Positions 61,694 through 64,000 of a DNA stretch of 64,000 nt are shown in pieces. The DNA is from Duganella alba. GTDB lineage: Bacteria > Pseudomonadota > Gammaproteobacteria > Burkholderiales > Burkholderiaceae_D. The notes under the pieces are model-generated. The model did no database searches. It saw only the letters and a program-made list of their open reading frames with translations, and was not told the origin of the DNA. Where the stretch lies: contig NZ_WKJN01000002.1 of NCBI RefSeq assembly GCF_009674495.1, positions 1 to 64,000 of the forward strand, read 5' to 3'. Numbering within the stretch: position 1 is the stretch's first letter; each line of letters begins with the position of its first letter. A program made the position numbers and the translations under genes.

Positions 61694-63328
61694 ATGGCTC
61701 ATCTTCATCCTACTGGCTGGCAAGAGATGTCGGCCACCGGCGCGGCGGCGCGTGAAATTGAAACGCTGTCCTACCTGAACGCCACGCTGGCCGAGTCGCC
61801 GTACCACATCTATCACGGCGTGCACTGGACCAATGTTGAAAAGGGCTACTCGGCCTTCGACCAGGTGGACTTCGTGATCGTGGCGCCGAACGGCAGGCTG
61901 CTGCTGATCGAACAGATATCCGGCTTCCTGAACGAGACGCCGGACGGACTGGTGAAAAACTACGCCGCCAAGCCGCGCAAGGTGGCGCAGCACATCATGC
62001 GTTCAATCCGCGTGATGACGGAGCGCTTCGGCGGCGAACTGTCGATCGACTACCTGCTGTACTGTCCCGACTACACCGTGCGCGATCCGCACCTGGCCGG
62101 GCTGGACCCGCGCCACATCATCGACGCCAACCGCAAGCATCAACTGGCGCAACTGGTGCGCGACACGCTGCCGGTGGACGACCCCAGGCCCGACGCGCAG
62201 TTCGACAAGGTGACGCGCTTCCTCGGGAATATGCTCAGTCTCCGTCCCGACCCGAGCGCCATGATCGGCAACGCCGCGCGCATGGTGGCGCGCCTGTCGG
62301 GCGGCCTGGCGACATGGGCGCACCGGCTGGAATTCGAGCCGTTCCGCCTGCGCGTGATCGGCACCGCCGGCAGCGGCAAGACGCAGCTGGCGCTGGCCGA
62401 ATTCACCGCCGCCATCGAAGCGGGCTTATGCCCGCTGTACGTCTGCTACAACCGGCCGCTGGCCGACCATATCGAACGCCTGGCGCCCAAGGGCGGCAAG
62501 GTGACCAGCTTTCACATGTTGAGCGACGCCTTCGCGCGCGATCGCGGCGACACGCCCAACTACGCGGCGCCGGATGTGTGGGAACAGATCGAAGCGCAGA
62601 TGTCCGTATCGCCGCTGCCGGAAAGCTGGCAATACGACGTGGTGATCGTCGACGAAGGCCAGGACTTTTCGGTGGCGTGGCGCGATATCCTGCTGCGCAT
62701 GCTGAAGGAAAACGGCCGCGCGATCTGGCTCGAAGATCCGAACCAGAATCTGTATGGCAAGGAGAGCGTGCCGCTGCCCGGCTGGGTGACGCTGCACTCG
62801 GACACCAATTACCGCAGCCCGCGCCAGATCGTCGATATCCTGGCCTCGATCGGCGCGACACAGACGCCGGTGGAGGCGGGCAGCCCGTTCAAGGGCGCGG
62901 ACATCGAAGAGCTGGTCTACCCGCACGGCGACACCGAAGCGATGCTGGCGCAAACGCGGCGCGCGGTGACGTTGTGCCTGGGCGCCGGCTTCACGCGCGA
63001 AGACATCGCCATCGCCTCGTTCCGCGGGCGCGAGAAATCGGCCATCCTGCACCTCGACCAGTTGAGCGACGTGCACACGCTGAAGTCCTTCACCGGCGAG
63101 TACGATTTGTTCGGCAATCCGCAGTACCGCGACGGCGGCCTGCTGGCCGAGTCGGTGTACCGCTTCAAAGGCCAGTCGGCGCCGGCGATCATCTTCACCG
63201 AGATCGATTTCGAGGAGATGAACCAGCTGGTGCTGCGCAAGCTGTTTGTCGGCATGACGCGCGCGCGCCTGAAACTGGTGCTGGTGCTGAGCGACAGGGC
63301 CGAGCAGCAACTGCTCGACCGTATCTGA
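61694..63328 (+). CDS. NERD-like/SF1 (UvrD-like) helicase
   Basis: This 544-residue protein has an N-terminal domain (about 15-130) resembling the NERD nuclease-related fold (FDQVDFVIVAPNGRLLLIEQISG). The rest is an SF1 helicase: Walker A GTAGSGKTQ, Walker B VIVDEGQDF, motif III-like IWLEDPNQNLYG, and the C-terminal FVGMTRARLKLVLV. In the NERD part the usual E-x-K becomes E-Q-I (E73-I75), so nuclease activity is doubtful, while D59 and E73 remain. The ATPase should be active. It could act in DNA or RNA processing or repair. No defence genes are adjacent, although the small RHH-like gene and the next unrecognised gene are. Confidence 0.85.
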   Translation: MAHLHPTGWQEMSATGAAAREIETLSYLNATLAESPYHIYHGVHWTNVEKGYSAFDQVDFVIVAPNGRLLLIEQISGFLNETPDGLVKNYAAKPRKVAQHIMRSIRVMTERFGGELSIDYLLYCPDYTVRDPHLAGLDPRHIIDANRKHQLAQLVRDTLPVDDPRPDAQFDKVTRFLGNMLSLRPDPSAMIGNAARMVARLSGGLATWAHRLEFEPFRLRVIGTAGSGKTQLALAEFTAAIEAGLCPLYVCYNRPLADHIERLAPKGGKVTSFHMLSDAFARDRGDTPNYAAPDVWEQIEAQMSVSPLPESWQYDVVIVDEGQDFSVAWRDILLRMLKENGRAIWLEDPNQNLYGKESVPLPGWVTLHSDTNYRSPRQIVDILASIGATQTPVEAGSPFKGADIEELVYPHGDTEAMLAQTRRAVTLCLGAGFTREDIAIASFRGREKSAILHLDQLSDVHTLKSFTGEYDLFGNPQYRDGGLLAESVYRFKGQSAPAIIFTEIDFEEMNQLVLRKLFVGMTRARLKLVLVLSDRAEQQLLDRI

Positions 63329-63350
63329 ACCATTTGAAAGGACGACTTTC

Positions 63351-64000
63351 ATGCGGCACGATGGCAAGCAGGCGGTTCAAGGCAAGGGCGGCGCGCCCGC
63401 CATGATGGTACTGGCGCTGGAATCATCGGCCGGGTGGACAGGGGAGGCACGCTTTGTGCAGGCAGCCCTGGGAGCGATCCGCGCGGAGCTGCCCTATGCG
63501 CGTTACTTCGCCGCCGGCCGTGAGGCCAGGCGGCGCGGTATGCGCGACGGCGAGATTGCGCGCGCCGCCATCGACTGGATGGACACAACGCTGCATCCCA
63601 GTCATATGCTGCAGTTGCAGCTGGACGACCCCCATGCAGTCTTGAACTGCATGAACGCTTACAACTCCCGCTGCAATGACTATGAGTGGGATGACAAATT
63701 GGAGCTTTATGGCCGTCGCCGGCTCGAGCGCGGCGCGCCGCCAAACGGCAGGCGGCGCGCGCCATGCTGGATCCTGGCGAGCGACCGTGGCGATTTCCGC
63801 CTGCACGCGACGCGGCTGTCACCCGATGGCATCGACGATCCGGCGGCGTGCCAGAGTGTGTCGCTGGCGGCGATTGAATATCTGGTCGGGCATGCGCAGC
63901 GCGCCAGTCAGGACGCCACGCCGCGCACGCTCTCCGCCATGGCCCGTCTTCTGGGCGTGACGCACAGCGTTGCGGCGGAAGCGGCCGGCGTGCTGGAGCG
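63351..64000 (+). CDS. Unrecognised protein, C-terminus beyond the window
   Basis: The frame is open from the ATG (AAGGA upstream) to the edge, at least 216 codons, and begins 22 bases after the helicase stop. No family is recognised. The visible part is soluble, with conserved-looking charged and aromatic groups (LESSAGWTGEARF, RYFAAGREARRRG, YNSRCNDYEWDDK). It may be co-transcribed with the helicase and act with it; that is inference from position. Confidence 0.6.
   Translation, partial: MRHDGKQAVQGKGGAPAMMVLALESSAGWTGEARFVQAALGAIRAELPYARYFAAGREARRRGMRDGEIARAAIDWMDTTLHPSHMLQLQLDDPHAVLNCMNAYNSRCNDYEWDDKLELYGRRRLERGAPPNGRRRAPCWILASDRGDFRLHATRLSPDGIDDPAACQSVSLAAIEYLVGHAQRASQDATPRTLSAMARLLGVTHSVAAEAAGVLE

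Overview
The window is GC-rich (low-GC only in one stretch) and reads as a chromosome segment of a betaproteobacterium, most likely an Oxalobacteraceae genus such as Massilia, Duganella or Janthinobacterium. This placement is inferred from gene content and not from a marker gene: an HPII-type catalase, a phasin, several tripartite efflux pumps, many cyclic-di-GMP and sensor proteins, and a TonB-receptor, alpha-glucan and halogenase locus. No rRNA, tRNA, CRISPR array or complete insertion sequence was recognised.

Layout. 0-5 kb: the start of a very long Gln/Ala-rich low-complexity protein (minus strand, running off the left edge), a DUF883 stress protein and katE. 5-15.5 kb: two tripartite efflux systems pointing at each other, an MFS/HlyD/NodT set (plus) and an RND/MFP/NodT set with a trailing GyrI-like ligand-binding protein (minus). 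15.6-21.4 kb: signalling genes (receiver-histidine kinase, HD-GYP response regulator, CHASE histidine kinase) around an OhrR-like MarR regulator and a 2OG-Fe dioxygenase. 21.4-24.1 kb: a phytanoyl-CoA-type dioxygenase and TIM-barrel isomerase pair divergent from a LysR regulator. 24.1-29.1 kb: an accessory stretch of orphan genes that becomes visibly AT-rich, with a NYN-domain putative nuclease, a membrane coiled-coil protein, a DUF2971 protein and the broken remains of a toxin-antitoxin locus. 29.1-36.2 kb: an S10 peptidase, a soluble protein resembling an aerolysin-type beta-pore-former, an M29-like aminopeptidase, small envelope proteins and a TPR-GGDEF cyclase. 36.3-40.5 kb: an mdlAB-type ABC exporter, a perfect 84-bp inverted repeat and a phasin. 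40.7-46.4 kb: cytosine deaminase, two GNAT acetyltransferases, a chemoreceptor and a GGDEF-EAL protein whose EAL half has lost most catalytic residues.

46.3-56 kb is the most coherent metabolic locus. Two periplasmic alpha-glucan hydrolases are divergent from a TonB-dependent receptor followed by a flavin-dependent tryptophan-halogenase-family enzyme and a small lipoprotein. The shared 450-bp control region carries repeated TGTAGT/ACTACA palindromes that could bind a LacI-type sugar regulator not encoded here. 56-61 kb: GST/TetR and XRE(MmyB-like)/SDR divergent pairs, each with a clear palindromic operator, and an ACE-like M2 peptidase. 61-64 kb: two small overlapping genes beside a 26-bp-arm inverted repeat, a NERD-like/SF1 helicase, and an unrecognised gene cut by the right edge.

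All family assignments come from reading motifs and overall sequence character by eye; no database search was run.
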